Shown: positions 43,325-52,819 of the stretch, one piece after another
Layout of the letters: every line of letters begins with the position of its first letter
Position numbering within the stretch: the first letter of the stretch is position 1
Source: Candidatus Fukatsuia endosymbiont of Tuberolachnus salignus
GTDB lineage: Bacteria > Pseudomonadota > Gammaproteobacteria > Enterobacterales > Enterobacteriaceae
Direction of reading: 5' to 3'
NCBI RefSeq assembly: GCF_964030845.1
Contig: NZ_OZ034983.1
Coordinates: forward strand, 1 to 64,000
DNA: 64,000 nucleotides
Program-made: the position numbers and the translations under genes
Notes under the pieces: generated by a model
Told to the model about the DNA's origin: nothing
Database searches by the model: none
What the model saw: the letters and a program-made list of their open reading frames with translations, nothing else

Positions 43325-44479
43325 TCAGGGAATGTGTGGCAGTTTGAGGTACTCTTCGCTTTGCATCTCTTGCAAACGTGACAAGCACCGCTGATATTCG
43401 AATTTGAGATGTTCTCCTTGATACAATTCGTACATTGGCACTTGTGCAGCGATAATAAGCTTCACTTTACGTTCATAGAATTCATCAATCAGTGCTAGAA
43501 AACGTCGTGCACGATTTTCATTATTTGCTGCTGTTCCTGCAGCTACCATACAGGGAACATTGTGTAATAACACTGTGTGATACTGTTGTGACAATACAAC
43601 ATAATCTGAAGAGCTACGGGCTTCTTCACACAAAACATAAAAATCAACCGCTAATATTCCCTCGACCCTACGGATCACATGCATTGGTCGGTGATTAATT
43701 TGCAACAGGGACGATGCTTTCCCCTCAGCCCCCGCTAGTTTGATAAAAATCTGCATCATTTTTTGTTCTGTTTGCTGATTCAGGGGTGTCAAATATAAAG
43801 ATGCCGACGTTAATGAACGTAGACGATAATCAACACCAGCGTCTACATTCATGACCTCACAATATTGTTTTATTAACACAATAGCGGGTAAAAACCGGTC
43901 TCGCTGCAAACCGTTATGATAAAGATTATCCGGTGGGATGTTCGATGTGGCGACTAAAGTGATCCCTCTGGCAAAGAGCGCTTCTAATAGCGTTGCCAAT
44001 AACATGGCATCAGTGATGTCCGAAACAAAAAATTCGTCAAAACAAAGCACATCAGTCTGGGCTTTAAATCCGTCCGCTACCTTTTCTAACGGATTTTCAT
44101 TCCCCTGAAACTCGGTAAGCTGCTGATGAACCCGCAACATAAAACGGTGAAAATGGAGTCGTAGTTTACGTTCTCCAGGCAGGCTACGGAAAAACAGATC
44201 CATGAGCCAGGTTTTTCCTCGACCGACTCCTCCCCACATGTACAATCCTTGCACAGGTTGATTGAGCAAAGAAGATTTTTGTTTACCGAACAAACGAGCT
44301 AAACGCCCATACAAGGTGTCAGGCGCTTGTGGTACACCTTGGCGTTGGATAACCTCTTGACAAAGAGTTTCCAGACGAGTAACAGCCACGTGTTGTATAT
44401 CATCTGACTGAAAACCATCGATGCTCAAGGCATGTTGGTAAAGTGACGTAAGAGTATTTGGTTGTATTTTTATCAACAA
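43325..44479 (-). CDS. zapE: Cell division protein ZapE (AAA+ ATPase)
   Basis: Z-ring-associated ATPase that destabilises FtsZ polymers. Walker A GGVGRGKTWLMDLFF, Walker B VLCFDEFFVSDITDAMLL, sensor 1 TLVATSNIPPDNLYHNGLQR and the C-terminal FIDEFYERKVKLIIAAQVP-like and RCLSRLQEMQSEEYL segments are read directly. It is 384 residues. The start is a TTG at 44479 (another at 44476) and is uncertain. It is divergent from zapG, as in E. coli. Confidence 0.95.
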   Translation of the reverse strand: MLIKIQPNTLTSLYQHALSIDGFQSDDIQHVAVTRLETLCQEVIQRQGVPQAPDTLYGRLARLFGKQKSSLLNQPVQGLYMWGGVGRGKTWLMDLFFRSLPGERKLRLHFHRFMLRVHQQLTEFQGNENPLEKVADGFKAQTDVLCFDEFFVSDITDAMLLATLLEALFARGITLVATSNIPPDNLYHNGLQRDRFLPAIVLIKQYCEVMNVDAGVDYRLRSLTSASLYLTPLNQQTEQKMMQIFIKLAGAEGKASSLLQINHRPMHVIRRVEGILAVDFYVLCEEARSSSDYVVLSQQYHTVLLHNVPCMVAAGTAANNENRARRFLALIDEFYERKVKLIIAAQVPMYELYQGEHLKFEYQRCLSRLQEMQSEEYLKLPHIP

Positions 44480-44528
44480 TCAAGATTCCATTGAGACAAG
44501 GTTAGCGGTTATAGTGGCTATTATTAAT

Positions 44529-44687
44529 TAGATTTCTTGCAAAACCTACTACGTATTTGCAAATACGTGCTGCTAATTCTGTGCTACCTGGTGCTCGCAA
44601 TCCTTATGTACTCGCATGTACACTGCGGTTGCTACGCTTCAGGTGTCTTGACTTCACAGCATTTGCTACGGTCCTGCAAGAAGTCTA
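44529..44687. repeat. Repeat family A, complete copy (reverse orientation)
   Basis: TAGATTTCTTGCAAAACC to GGTCCTGCAAGAAGTCTA, 159 bases. The interior is the reverse complement of the 34652 and 43147 copies. It sits in the divergent zapE-zapG promoter region. Confidence 0.9.
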
Positions 44688-44730
44688 TTGAAAAACTTTA
44701 CTGAGCAACGAAATCAACAAAGGAGTTACC

Positions 44731-45090
44731 ATGACTTGGGAGTATACGCTGATTGGGTTAGTCGCTGGAATGTTAATTGGTGCCGTAGTGATGCGCTTTG
44801 GCAACAGCAAGCTGCGTCAACAACAAAAGATGAAAAATGAACTAGACAAAAATAAATCAGATTTAGAAGCATACCGTCGAGAACTGGTCGGCCATTTCGC
44901 TCGTAGTGCTGAATTGCTCGATAATATGGCGCGTGACTATCGTCAGTTATATCAGCATATGGCGAAAAGTTCGAACGATCTGTTGCCCGATCTGCCCTTG
45001 CAGAATAGTCCTCTGCATTACCGGATCACTGAATCTGAAGTTGACAAGGATAAACCTTCGATAAAAGTACCACCACGTGACTACCCTTAG
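44731..45090 (+). CDS. zapG: Envelope/division protein ZapG (YhcB, DUF1043)
   Basis: A small inner-membrane protein linked to cell envelope growth and division. It has one N-terminal membrane helix (YTLIGLVAGMLIGAVVMRFG), then a coiled coil (LRQQQKMKNELDKNKSDLEAY) and the conserved HFARSAELLDNMARDYRQLY and QHMAKSS motifs. It is 119 residues (132 in E. coli); the C-terminal tail is shorter. AAAGGAG lies seven bases before the ATG. Confidence 0.95.
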   Translation: MTWEYTLIGLVAGMLIGAVVMRFGNSKLRQQQKMKNELDKNKSDLEAYRRELVGHFARSAELLDNMARDYRQLYQHMAKSSNDLLPDLPLQNSPLHYRITESEVDKDKPSIKVPPRDYP

Positions 45091-45151
45091 TGGTTACCCG
45101 TTTTAACCAAGATCCTTGATCGCGCCTACTCGCACTATGCGCTAATTTTAT

Positions 45152-45310
45152 TAGGCTTCTTGCAAAATCTACTATGTGTTTGCAAATACGTGCTGCAAAT
45201 TCTGCGTTACCTGGTGCTCGTAATCCTCATGTATTCACCTGTACCGTGTAGTTCCTATGCTCTAGGTGCCTTGAATTTGCAGCATTCACTACGGTTTTGC
45301 AAGAAGTCTA
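45152..45310. repeat. Repeat family A, complete copy (reverse orientation)
   Basis: TAGGCTTCTTGCAAAATC to GGTTTTGCAAGAAGTCTA, 159 bases. It ends 19 bases before the slyD start, just ahead of its ribosome binding site. Confidence 0.9.
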
Positions 45311-45329
45311 TTGTTAAAGGAGTCATTTT

Positions 45330-45848
45330 ATGTTGATGAAAGTAGAAAAAGATTTGGTTGTTAGCTTGGCTTACCAGGTCCGTACTGAAGAGGATGTTCT
45401 AGTTCATGAGTCCACTCTAAGCGAACCATTGGAATATTTACACGGGCATGGCTCGTTGCTTATCGGGTTGGAAAAAGCGCTCGAAGGTCATCAAGTGGGT
45501 GATCGTTTTGATGTCTACCTCAAAGCATATGATGCTTATGGTGCTTATAGTGAAGAGCTGGTTCAGCGTGTGGAGAAAAAAGTTTTTATGGATGATGAAG
45601 GACTGGATCTAGAGGTGGGGATGCGTTTTTTGGCGGAGACCGATCAAGGTCAGATTCCGGTAGAAATCACCACAGTGGAAGATGAACATGTGGTGGTCGA
45701 TGGTAACCATATGCTGGCAGGTCAAAATTTAAGTTTCAAGGTTGAAGTGCTCGCCATTCGTCAGGCGTCTGAGCAGGAGCTGCAACATGGACACGTTCAT
45801 GGTGCACACCATCATCACGAGCAGGATGATAGTTGTTGCAGTGCCTAA
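45330..45848 (+). CDS. slyD: FKBP-type peptidyl-prolyl isomerase SlyD
   Basis: A cytosolic prolyl isomerase and chaperone; in E. coli its tail binds nickel for hydrogenase maturation. The FKBP core and IF domain are complete (VVSLAYQVRTEEDVLVHES, LHGHGSLLIGLEKALEG, VEITTVEDEHVVVDGNHMLAG). The His/Cys-rich tail is cut to HGHVHGAHHHHEQDDSCCSA, about 25 residues shorter than in E. coli, so metal capacity should be lower. The ATG at 45330 has AAAGGAG at good spacing; 45336 is the E. coli-like alternative. Confidence 0.95.
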   Translation: MLMKVEKDLVVSLAYQVRTEEDVLVHESTLSEPLEYLHGHGSLLIGLEKALEGHQVGDRFDVYLKAYDAYGAYSEELVQRVEKKVFMDDEGLDLEVGMRFLAETDQGQIPVEITTVEDEHVVVDGNHMLAGQNLSFKVEVLAIRQASEQELQHGHVHGAHHHHEQDDSCCSA

Positions 45849-45865
45849 AAGGATTTTTTGCGCAA

Positions 45866-45900
45866 TAGACCTTTTGCAAAACCACAGCGAGTGCTGCGAC
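45866..45900. repeat. Repeat family A, left-end remnant
   Basis: TAGACCTTTTGCAAAACC plus a few bases, 17 bases after the slyD stop; the other end is not seen. Confidence 0.55.
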
Positions 45901-46033
45901 GACGTGATTTGGATCCTATGTTGCTGACCTAACATTTTTTTTCGATTAGAGGAACTTCTTTACCTCACGCACGTCATAGTATGTGCAAGACACGCATTCG
46001 TTATTATCATCCTTGTTATTGAGATGTTCATTT

Positions 46034-46062
46034 GGCCACAAGTATGTGGCCTTTCTTTTTTT
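46034..46062 (+). terminator. Rho-independent terminator after slyD
   Basis: GGCCACA AGTA TGTGGCC gives a perfect seven-base stem, followed by TTTCTTTTTTT. It directly faces the gshA stop codon. Confidence 0.85.
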
Positions 46063-47626
46063 AACGATCCGTATAGCGCAGAAGATATCTTTCAAAGTCG
46101 AGTTCATCTTCTTGTTCTAGTTCATGCTGTCTTTGCAACGAAGCATGATGCTCATCAGATAGTTGCTTTTCGGTAAGGAGTTGAAGTGGTTCATTCTGTA
46201 ACATTTTACGATAGTGTTTTGCCAAATCTAGACCTGGATTACTTGTTCTATTTTCTTGCTTTTTCTGCTGTAGTTTACATAAAATGCGGGCAGAATAGGT
46301 CAGATCCGGATTATCAAAATACGCAACCAACTCATCACAAACCTGCTGATACGCCTGATTATCCTTGCCATCCAAGACTCTCGCGATGCGCCGTAAATCG
46401 GCAAACAAAATTTTACCCACTCCATTCAGCGGTTGCTCTACTGCACAACCCATATCAACAGTCTGCTCTGGTTTACGTCCTTCTAGGATCACTCTGTTCC
46501 AATTTTTACGCGTACCGAGCAACTCATCAGCGCTCATTTCTGGTACATCGACCAACGCACACCAGATTAGAAACAAATCGAGAAAACGAATTTGCACAGC
46601 TTCAACCCCAATGGGTGAGAAAGGATTGATATCTAATGAGCGCACTTCAATGTATTCAATACCACTGTGTAACAAAGCATCGGACGGTGATTCGCCTGTT
46701 CTGGTGACCCTTTTAGGCCGAATGGGTGCGTATAATTCATTTTCTATCTGTAACACATTAGTATTGAGTTGCAGATAATCTGTATTTTTTTGCAACTCCA
46801 AAGCCGCGAATGTTGCTGAAGGTGTACTAATAGCACGCTTTAACCCCTCGACATAACTCACTAGATCGTTGTAAAGAACCACCAGATTGCTTTGTGATTT
46901 ATTGTTATACCCTAAATCGCTTAAACGCAAAGAGGTGGCATATGGCAGATAGCAGAGGCCATTTTGATATTTAAAAGCCAATGAGGTTTCTCTTCCTTCA
47001 AGGAATGAAGGACAAATTGCGGGTGAAGCACCAAATAAATAGGGAATAACCCAACCGAAACGATGATAGTTACGGATTAGACGGAAATAACCGGCTGAAA
47101 TTTCTTCTTTACCACTTTTTTCATCGGCAATGCCGACCCTTTTCTGCCAGAATATCAGCGGTAAAGAGAAATTATAATGAACGCCAGAGATGGTTTGCAT
47201 CAAAGCGCCATAACGATTCTTCAAACCCTCGCGATACAAAGCTTTAAAACGACCTATATTTGAAGAACCATAGGTGGCAGGTTTAATGTTTTGTTGCGCT
47301 TTGATAAAACAGGGCATACTCAACGGCCACATATTTTCATCACCCAGTTTACGTGCTGTGTAGCGATGAAGATCACGTAAAAAAATGAGCAGATGGTCAA
47401 TATCGGTATCAACGGGGGTAATAAACTCTAGCATGGCTTCAGCAAAATCAGTGGTGATCCACCGATGCGTCAATGCGGCACCCAAAGATGCTGCATGTGT
47501 GGTTTCTGCTAAGTGCCCATCGGCAGTAATTCTTAATGTTTCCCGTTCAACACCACGACGGATCCCTTGTAATACTTCAGGGTTTGCTTCCAACCAGGAA
47601 AGCGCTTGCGATACATCCGGGGTCAA
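46061..47626 (-). CDS. gshA: Glutamate-cysteine ligase
   Basis: First step of glutathione synthesis, joining glutamate and cysteine. It aligns over its full length with E. coli GshA: GIRRGVERETLRITADG, WITTDFAEAMLEFITPVD, MQTISGVHYNFSLP, RLSDLGYNNKSQSNL, PIRPKRVTRTGESPSDAL and EYIEVRSLDINPFSPIG. It is 521 residues. The start is a TTG, as in E. coli, with AGGAGG seven bases upstream. luxS, normally downstream in enterics, is absent. Confidence 0.97.
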   Translation of the reverse strand: MTPDVSQALSWLEANPEVLQGIRRGVERETLRITADGHLAETTHAASLGAALTHRWITTDFAEAMLEFITPVDTDIDHLLIFLRDLHRYTARKLGDENMWPLSMPCFIKAQQNIKPATYGSSNIGRFKALYREGLKNRYGALMQTISGVHYNFSLPLIFWQKRVGIADEKSGKEEISAGYFRLIRNYHRFGWVIPYLFGASPAICPSFLEGRETSLAFKYQNGLCYLPYATSLRLSDLGYNNKSQSNLVVLYNDLVSYVEGLKRAISTPSATFAALELQKNTDYLQLNTNVLQIENELYAPIRPKRVTRTGESPSDALLHSGIEYIEVRSLDINPFSPIGVEAVQIRFLDLFLIWCALVDVPEMSADELLGTRKNWNRVILEGRKPEQTVDMGCAVEQPLNGVGKILFADLRRIARVLDGKDNQAYQQVCDELVAYFDNPDLTYSARILCKLQQKKQENRTSNPGLDLAKHYRKMLQNEPLQLLTEKQLSDEHHASLQRQHELEQEDELDFERYLLRYTDR

Positions 47627-47753
47627 ATTGGCCTCCTGCTACAAAAAATCAGGATGCGTTAGCATACTGAGGTTCTAAGAATACTATCACTAAACAATGC
47701 GTTGTAATGTCATCATTGTCAATATAGTTTAGCCTGGTAAGTTGTTTCGAAAT

Positions 47754-48245
47754 CTATTCAGCGAAGGGGACCCTGTCACTACGTTTTAGTAATCTGACAC
47801 TGGCTAATATATGACTCTGTGACAACTCTAATAAAATAGTTTTATTATCTAAGACATAGAATGTAGGGCGGCTGATAAAAATAGGATTCTTTAGTAACAG
47901 ATTAAGAACCTCATCATCTATATCATTCGGTGTCATTGAAATAATTTCTCTTTCAAATGTATTATTCTTGATATCAACAACACGATAAAATAAATTTCTA
48001 CTTACTTTAAGCATGGCTTGTTCATCATACACATCAGAAGAAAATTTTATTACTTGGCCCATAATGCTGACACGGGAATTAATATGATATTGGCCATTTT
48101 GCGTGGAGAGAAAATAGTTATTCTTCCAATATCCACTTAGTTGATACATTGGATTGTAATAAGCATGGAAGATACCAAAAAATATGCCCAACAGACAGCC
48201 AGAACCAATAGCAGTGAGGTAGAAGAAAATTATTTTCTTAGGCAT
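47754..48245 (-). CDS. Membrane-anchored periplasmic partner of the ToxR/PsaE-like regulator (PsaF/ToxS-like)
   Basis: 163 residues: one N-terminal membrane helix (IIFFYLTAIGSGCLLGIFFG), then a predicted periplasmic domain containing YQLSGYWKNNYFLS and a C-terminal hydrophobic strand-rich part. It overlaps the upstream regulator gene by 16 bases, so the two are translated together. Size and arrangement are those of PsaF/MyfF of Yersinia or ToxS of Vibrio, which stabilise their partner regulator. The family call rests on context rather than strong motifs. Confidence 0.65.
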   Translation of the reverse strand: MPKKIIFFYLTAIGSGCLLGIFFGIFHAYYNPMYQLSGYWKNNYFLSTQNGQYHINSRVSIMGQVIKFSSDVYDEQAMLKVSRNLFYRVVDIKNNTFEREIISMTPNDIDDEVLNLLLKNPIFISRPTFYVLDNKTILLELSQSHILASVRLLKRSDRVPFAE

Positions 48246-48811
48246 GTCAATCCACCTTTATAGGGTTTACAGACTAAATAACTATTATCACTATTTTTCT
48301 TTAATAATAGATACGGTGGTTTCTTATAAGTATGTAAAAATTCAGCATCAATATCTTTATCTAAATTAATCGTGATAGGTAAGTTTTGCGGTTTAAAATG
48401 AAAAACATTAATCTGATTTCTGTCAAAAAATAATAGAAATGACAATAAAAAAACAAGTAAAAAAATACCAGTACCGATTAACCATGTAGAAAAAGAAAGT
48501 GTATTAAAAGTGAGTACCCGTTCCGATTTTTCGATGAGATCTGTCGGTCTTTCTGGTATCTTTAAATCCTCGGTATATATCGTTTTCGGCTCTAGAGTTA
48601 AGCAATAGCCTTTTTTAGGGATGGTGATAATAACTTCATGGTTCTTATCATTAATGGCATTACGTAAATTGCTAATTGTTTGTGTTAGCGTATTTTCAGT
48701 AACATAGCTTCCCGCCCATATAGACTGCTCTATTTGCTGTCGTGAAACAGGATGTGGATAATTTTCATAGAGCAAAGTAAGAATCTCAGACTCCTTATTT
48801 CTTAGTTTCAC
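48230..48811 (-). CDS. ToxR/CadC-type membrane-bound winged-helix regulator (PsaE-like)
   Basis: 193 residues. The N-terminal OmpR/CadC-type winged helix spans about 1-95: LRNKESEILTLLYENYP, then RQQIEQSIWAG, VTENTLTQTISNLRNAI and IITIPKKGYCL. A single membrane helix follows (about 107-130), then a short periplasmic domain with a possible disulfide (YLVCKPYKGGLTC). The architecture matches ToxR, CadC and Yersinia PsaE. It is cotranscribed with the 163-residue partner. The target is unknown; no fimbrial genes are in the window, and the closest candidate targets are the T2SS genes alongside. Confidence 0.8.
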   Translation of the reverse strand: MKLRNKESEILTLLYENYPHPVSRQQIEQSIWAGSYVTENTLTQTISNLRNAINDKNHEVIITIPKKGYCLTLEPKTIYTEDLKIPERPTDLIEKSERVLTFNTLSFSTWLIGTGIFLLVFLLSFLLFFDRNQINVFHFKPQNLPITINLDKDIDAEFLHTYKKPPYLLLKKNSDNSYLVCKPYKGGLTCLRK

Positions 48812-49302
48812 TTCTTTACCCTCTTTTTCAATAGTACGAATTCTTGGGGTAAAAGAAACTTATCCATTTTATTTATCCGCTTAGCTGAGGAGAACATAAT
48901 ATATTTTTCCCGTATTCTCTAATGTCATCTGAGCTATTTTTCGCTATTTTAAACATTTTTTAGACAATCGCCTTGAGCTACGTATCTGCAATGACAATCA
49001 ACGGAAAAAATTAATCGAGTTAACTGATAAGAAAATACAATAAGTTGGTAAGAAACCAAAGAAATATTTAACTGATCAACAGTTAAGTCACTAAAATTGA
49101 TAAAAAATCAAAAAATTAAAAAACGTATTGTAAACAAAGTTATAAAATATAAACTAGTTAAGAATTACCAAGATAAAACTTAAATTTATAATGGATTAAT
49201 TCATGCAGTTTTAAGAAAAAATAATTTATCTTTTAAGATAGCACTAACTTAAGATCAATGGATTATTTTTAAACAGTCTGTAATTTTTGACTCTCTATTT
49301 CA
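48812..49302. other. Very AT-rich intergenic region, no gene seen
   Basis: About 490 bases between the ToxR-like regulator and gspO. There is no convincing frame, tRNA or repeat A/B. It probably holds the regulator promoter and the 3' end of the T2SS transcript. Confidence 0.5.
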
Positions 49303-50142
49303 TCAATATAAAAAATAATTTAAATTTTGTTGAAAAAATAAAAATGTCACTCCAGATATTGCCAAGAAAGGGCCGAATGCAATGGATTGTTTCATTTCTT
49401 TTTTGAATAATCGCAATGTAATATAATAGATAATACCTAAAGAAGAAGAAATAAATATCAACAATGGAATAACTTCCCAACCGAACCAGGCTCCTAATGC
49501 TGCCATTAATTTAAAATCACCGTATCCCATGGTCTCTTTACCTGTTAACATCTTCATAAACCAATAGGTCAACCAAAAAAATAGATAGCCTAAAACCGAT
49601 CCGATGACTGCGGAATGTAAAGAACTAAACATATGATTCAGGTTCAATAATAAACCGCCCCAAAGTAAAGGTAGAGTTATACAATCGGGTAATATCTTTT
49701 CGTTTAAATCAATAAATGCGAGAACAACTAATGACCAAGTCAATAGTAATGCGGCAAGTTGTCTCCATCCATCATTGTAATTCATCATAATAAGAACGGT
49801 AAGTATCGCGGTTAACATTTCTACAATAGGATAATGTAAACTGATTTTATTATTACAGCATTTACTTTTTCCTCTGAGATATAACCATCCTAAAATGGGA
49901 ATATTATAGATTAGCGGTATTTTTTTCTGACAATGAGGGCATGAAGAACAAGGAATAAATAAATTATATTTTTTTATATCGAGATCATGAGTGTTATCAT
50001 TTAACAGACCTATTTCTTTATCCCATTTATTACGTAAAATAATAGGAGTACGATATATTATTACATTTAAAAAGCTACCAACACATGAACCCAAAATAAT
50101 AAAAAAAATAAAATATCCGTAAAAATAGTATTCAGTCATCAT
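49303..50142 (-). CDS. gspO: Type II secretion prepilin peptidase GspO
   Basis: Inner-membrane aspartyl peptidase and N-methylase that processes pseudopilins. The early GSCVGSFLNVIIYR motif, the zinc tetracysteine site (CPHC, then CC in SKCCNNK), first catalytic Asp (LAFIDLNEKILPD) and second in GYGDFKLMAALGAW are all present, with about eight helices. It is about 279 residues from the ATG at 50142, which has AAGGA upstream. It is the last gene of the cluster. Intact. Confidence 0.93.
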   Translation of the reverse strand: MMTEYYFYGYFIFFIILGSCVGSFLNVIIYRTPIILRNKWDKEIGLLNDNTHDLDIKKYNLFIPCSSCPHCQKKIPLIYNIPILGWLYLRGKSKCCNNKISLHYPIVEMLTAILTVLIMMNYNDGWRQLAALLLTWSLVVLAFIDLNEKILPDCITLPLLWGGLLLNLNHMFSSLHSAVIGSVLGYLFFWLTYWFMKMLTGKETMGYGDFKLMAALGAWFGWEVIPLLIFISSSLGIIYYITLRLFKKEMKQSIAFGPFLAISGVTFLFFQQNLNYFLY

Positions 50143-50168
50143 GATTTCCTTATAGAACCACATAAAAA

Positions 50169-50675
50169 TTATTTGCCTGTATGAAATCTGGTTAATAGAA
50201 GCGAGCTAACCAGGACATTGTCGTTTTGTTTCATATTTTTAATTATTTTTATTTTATGCACGCTAATACCATAAATTATTTCCAGATCAATTAATAACAT
50301 TAACAATTCGTTTAAGAGCACATTATTTATTCTTATATGAATATTGTTAGCCTGTTCATCGATAAGTGTAAAATATATTTTTCTATCATTAGTTATACGT
50401 CTTACGATAACATTAATATCTTCTATATTGTTATTTTCTTCAGGTAAAACTGACTTGAGCATCATTATTTCTTTTCCCAAGCTAACTATAGATAACATAG
50501 TATTATTTGCCTGTGTAAATTGAGAAATACTTTGTTCTTTATATTTTAATGCCGGCAATAATAAAAGATAATAAAGAACCATTATCGTTAATAAAAAGAT
50601 AAATAATACTACCAGTGATTTTACTTTAAAAGATAATGTATTAACTTGATCAATCAAATTTTTTATTTTCTTCAT
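50169..50675 (-). CDS. gspM: Type II secretion protein GspM
   Basis: Bitopic inner-membrane protein that partners GspL. It has an N-terminal cytosolic stub, one membrane helix (VKSLVVLFIFLLTIMVLYYLLLLP region) and a periplasmic ferredoxin-like domain ending HKIKIIKNMKQNDNVLVSSL. The ATG at 50675, with AAGGA seven bases upstream, lies inside the 3' end of gspL (26-base overlap). Identification rests on size, topology and position between gspL and gspO. Confidence 0.85.
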   Translation of the reverse strand: MKKIKNLIDQVNTLSFKVKSLVVLFIFLLTIMVLYYLLLLPALKYKEQSISQFTQANNTMLSIVSLGKEIMMLKSVLPEENNNIEDINVIVRRITNDRKIYFTLIDEQANNIHIRINNVLLNELLMLLIDLEIIYGISVHKIKIIKNMKQNDNVLVSSLLLTRFHTGK

Positions 50676-51819
50676 ACTGTTCCTTAAAAAGGGATAAATT
50701 AAAATTATTACCTTTTCTGTTATCCACTTCAATGCTAAAGTTTTTGCCAAAATGGGAAGCTAATTGACTAATTATATCTTTATCTATAAGATTAAATCTA
50801 ACCCCTAATTTTTTTTCATCTTGATTGAATTCAATTTCAGTAATATTTACTAGGGGTTCGGCTAACAAAGGTAAATTAATTTTTGCCATCAACTGCATAA
50901 AAATAGAACACGGATATCTTTCTTTTAAAACAGAAAGATATTTTTTATCAGCTAGATTGATATTGGTAATATTATTCGCTACTGGGTTGATCATGTTATA
51001 ATAATCAAGTGATTTATTGTTAATATATTCTGCATGTTGATTATTCTTATAACCATCAAAAATCAGTCTTGAGAAAAAAATCACAAAAAAAATAAAAATT
51101 ATCAACGATAATCTACAGAATTCGTCGATATATTTTTTCTTTTTACTATGAGCTATAAATTCACCTTGTAAAAAATTAATTTTTACAGAATCTACATTTT
51201 CTGCTAGTAAAAGTATCGGCTCGATAGAAGGATGAGATATCCAGTGAATATCACTTTTTTCTTGTGTACTAAAAGTATGAATAGTTTTAGGATGAATAAC
51301 ATGAGGAATCAGTTGGTTAAAGTCAGATGAATTGATTAAAAAACCCGATACCTGATCTTTTCTGATTAGCCATTGCTGATCAAGTTTTATTGCCGTCCAA
51401 GCATCATCAAATGAAGGTAACGCGAGGATATCAGGAATTAGGCTATCAGCTGAAAGCTTAGCAGATTTTAACCATTGTAGCCATTGATGGATTAAACTTT
51501 TCTCTATAGCTGCGATAAAAAAATCTTTTCCTTGTTGCTGTAATTTTATAATGTGTAATTGTTCAGCATCAGTGGCTATAAATTCTTCTAATAGATAAGG
51601 AATAGACTTTATATTCACTTTTCTTACAAATGAAATACGACGAAAAATAATACAATCAGCAGGTGCTAATATCATAGTTCGATAATGTGCATATTTAGAT
51701 AATTGTATTAATTCGTGTATATTTTTAAAACATCCGTGTTTATCATTTCCTTTTTTTTCAGGTATGATGATGCTCCAATAAATAGGTTTATCTTCACTTT
51801 TACCTAAGCGAATAACCAA
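50650..51819 (-). CDS. gspL: Type II secretion protein GspL
   Basis: Inner-membrane platform protein that anchors the GspE ATPase. 389 residues: a cytosolic actin-like domain (IPYLLEEFIATDAEQLHI, KSLIHQWLQWLKSAKL and DQQWLIRKDQVSGF are typical), a membrane helix at about 235-255 and a periplasmic domain. The frame is intact. It lies between gspK and gspM. Confidence 0.88.
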   Translation of the reverse strand: MVIRLGKSEDKPIYWSIIIPEKKGNDKHGCFKNIHELIQLSKYAHYRTMILAPADCIIFRRISFVRKVNIKSIPYLLEEFIATDAEQLHIIKLQQQGKDFFIAAIEKSLIHQWLQWLKSAKLSADSLIPDILALPSFDDAWTAIKLDQQWLIRKDQVSGFLINSSDFNQLIPHVIHPKTIHTFSTQEKSDIHWISHPSIEPILLLAENVDSVKINFLQGEFIAHSKKKKYIDEFCRLSLIIFIFFVIFFSRLIFDGYKNNQHAEYINNKSLDYYNMINPVANNITNINLADKKYLSVLKERYPCSIFMQLMAKINLPLLAEPLVNITEIEFNQDEKKLGVRFNLIDKDIISQLASHFGKNFSIEVDNRKGNNFNLSLFKEQYEENKKFD

Positions 51820-51856
51820 CTTTCCTGTTATTATTTATTTTGTTTTTTCCATCGAA

Positions 51857-52819
51857 TTACTCATTTATTCCATATTGCCGTTGTATTACTTCAACACCTT
51901 GTGATGTAACTTTAAATGTACTCTTCATACGGAAGTAATTGCCATTTTTTTCAATCCACATAATGGCATGAAAATAAATTTCTTCTATCGTTAACAATGT
52001 AGTTATATTTTTTTTAAACTTGGCGAGTTCATTATTATTCAATAATAAATGGTCGATAAATGCATCTACATTATGCCAACCTGATGTAGGTTTCATATTT
52101 ATAATTTCTAATGCGCGTGCTTTATCTATTATCTTAGGAAAAAATGAAACCAATAATTGACTATGTAGTGGATTTAATGTATTGATATTAAATTTAAATT
52201 TATCATCAGGTAGTGCACAAAGGATCCCTTTTAGTCGATTAAAGATATATTTGTCGATATAAGGTAACATGCGTAACTCCGTGATATCTTGGAACAACCT
52301 ATTTGTTATCACCGGAGCTAGCTTGACTTTATTATTGTTACTCTGTTTTTGTTTTTTATTTAACCTGCTATTATTTGAACGCTTCCTGTTTAATATTAAT
52401 GACATAATTTCATTTGCTTTCTGATGATGAACACCATTATAGATAAGTAAATTTTTAAAAACTTCTTCTGGATGATAAGACTCTTGAATTCTCTCATCAA
52501 AATTGGAATTGTAGAGAGCATTGATATTAAAACAAGCACTATCATTGAATAAGTTAACACTAATAATTGCATTATCAAGATAAATATATTGTTTTTTATT
52601 TACCCATTGTTGAATATTACTATTTTTTTTTACCGAAATTAACAATTTTCTTAATACGGTTTCTGCACCTAATAATATCCATTTATCTTGTTGCTGAACC
52701 TGTAGAGTGGCGGTCATAAAAAAAATATGTAACCAATTCTGATTAATATTAATAGCTGGTATACTCATTAAAAGCAAAATAAATAATATAATTAGTAAGG
52801 CAATACCCCTCTGTCTCAT
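51857..52819 (-). CDS. gspK: Type II secretion minor pseudopilin GspK
   Basis: Tip pseudopilin. A prepilin leader ends RQRG, followed by the hydrophobic IALLIILFILLLMSIPA; the large alpha domain has FNINALYNSNFDE and FNINTLNPLHSQLLVSFF stretches. It is 320 residues. It overlaps gspJ by four bases (ATGA). As usual for GspK, the +5 Glu is absent. Frame intact. Confidence 0.92.
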   Translation of the reverse strand: MRQRGIALLIILFILLLMSIPAININQNWLHIFFMTATLQVQQQDKWILLGAETVLRKLLISVKKNSNIQQWVNKKQYIYLDNAIISVNLFNDSACFNINALYNSNFDERIQESYHPEEVFKNLLIYNGVHHQKANEIMSLILNRKRSNNSRLNKKQKQSNNNKVKLAPVITNRLFQDITELRMLPYIDKYIFNRLKGILCALPDDKFKFNINTLNPLHSQLLVSFFPKIIDKARALEIINMKPTSGWHNVDAFIDHLLLNNNELAKFKKNITTLLTIEEIYFHAIMWIEKNGNYFRMKSTFKVTSQGVEVIQRQYGINE

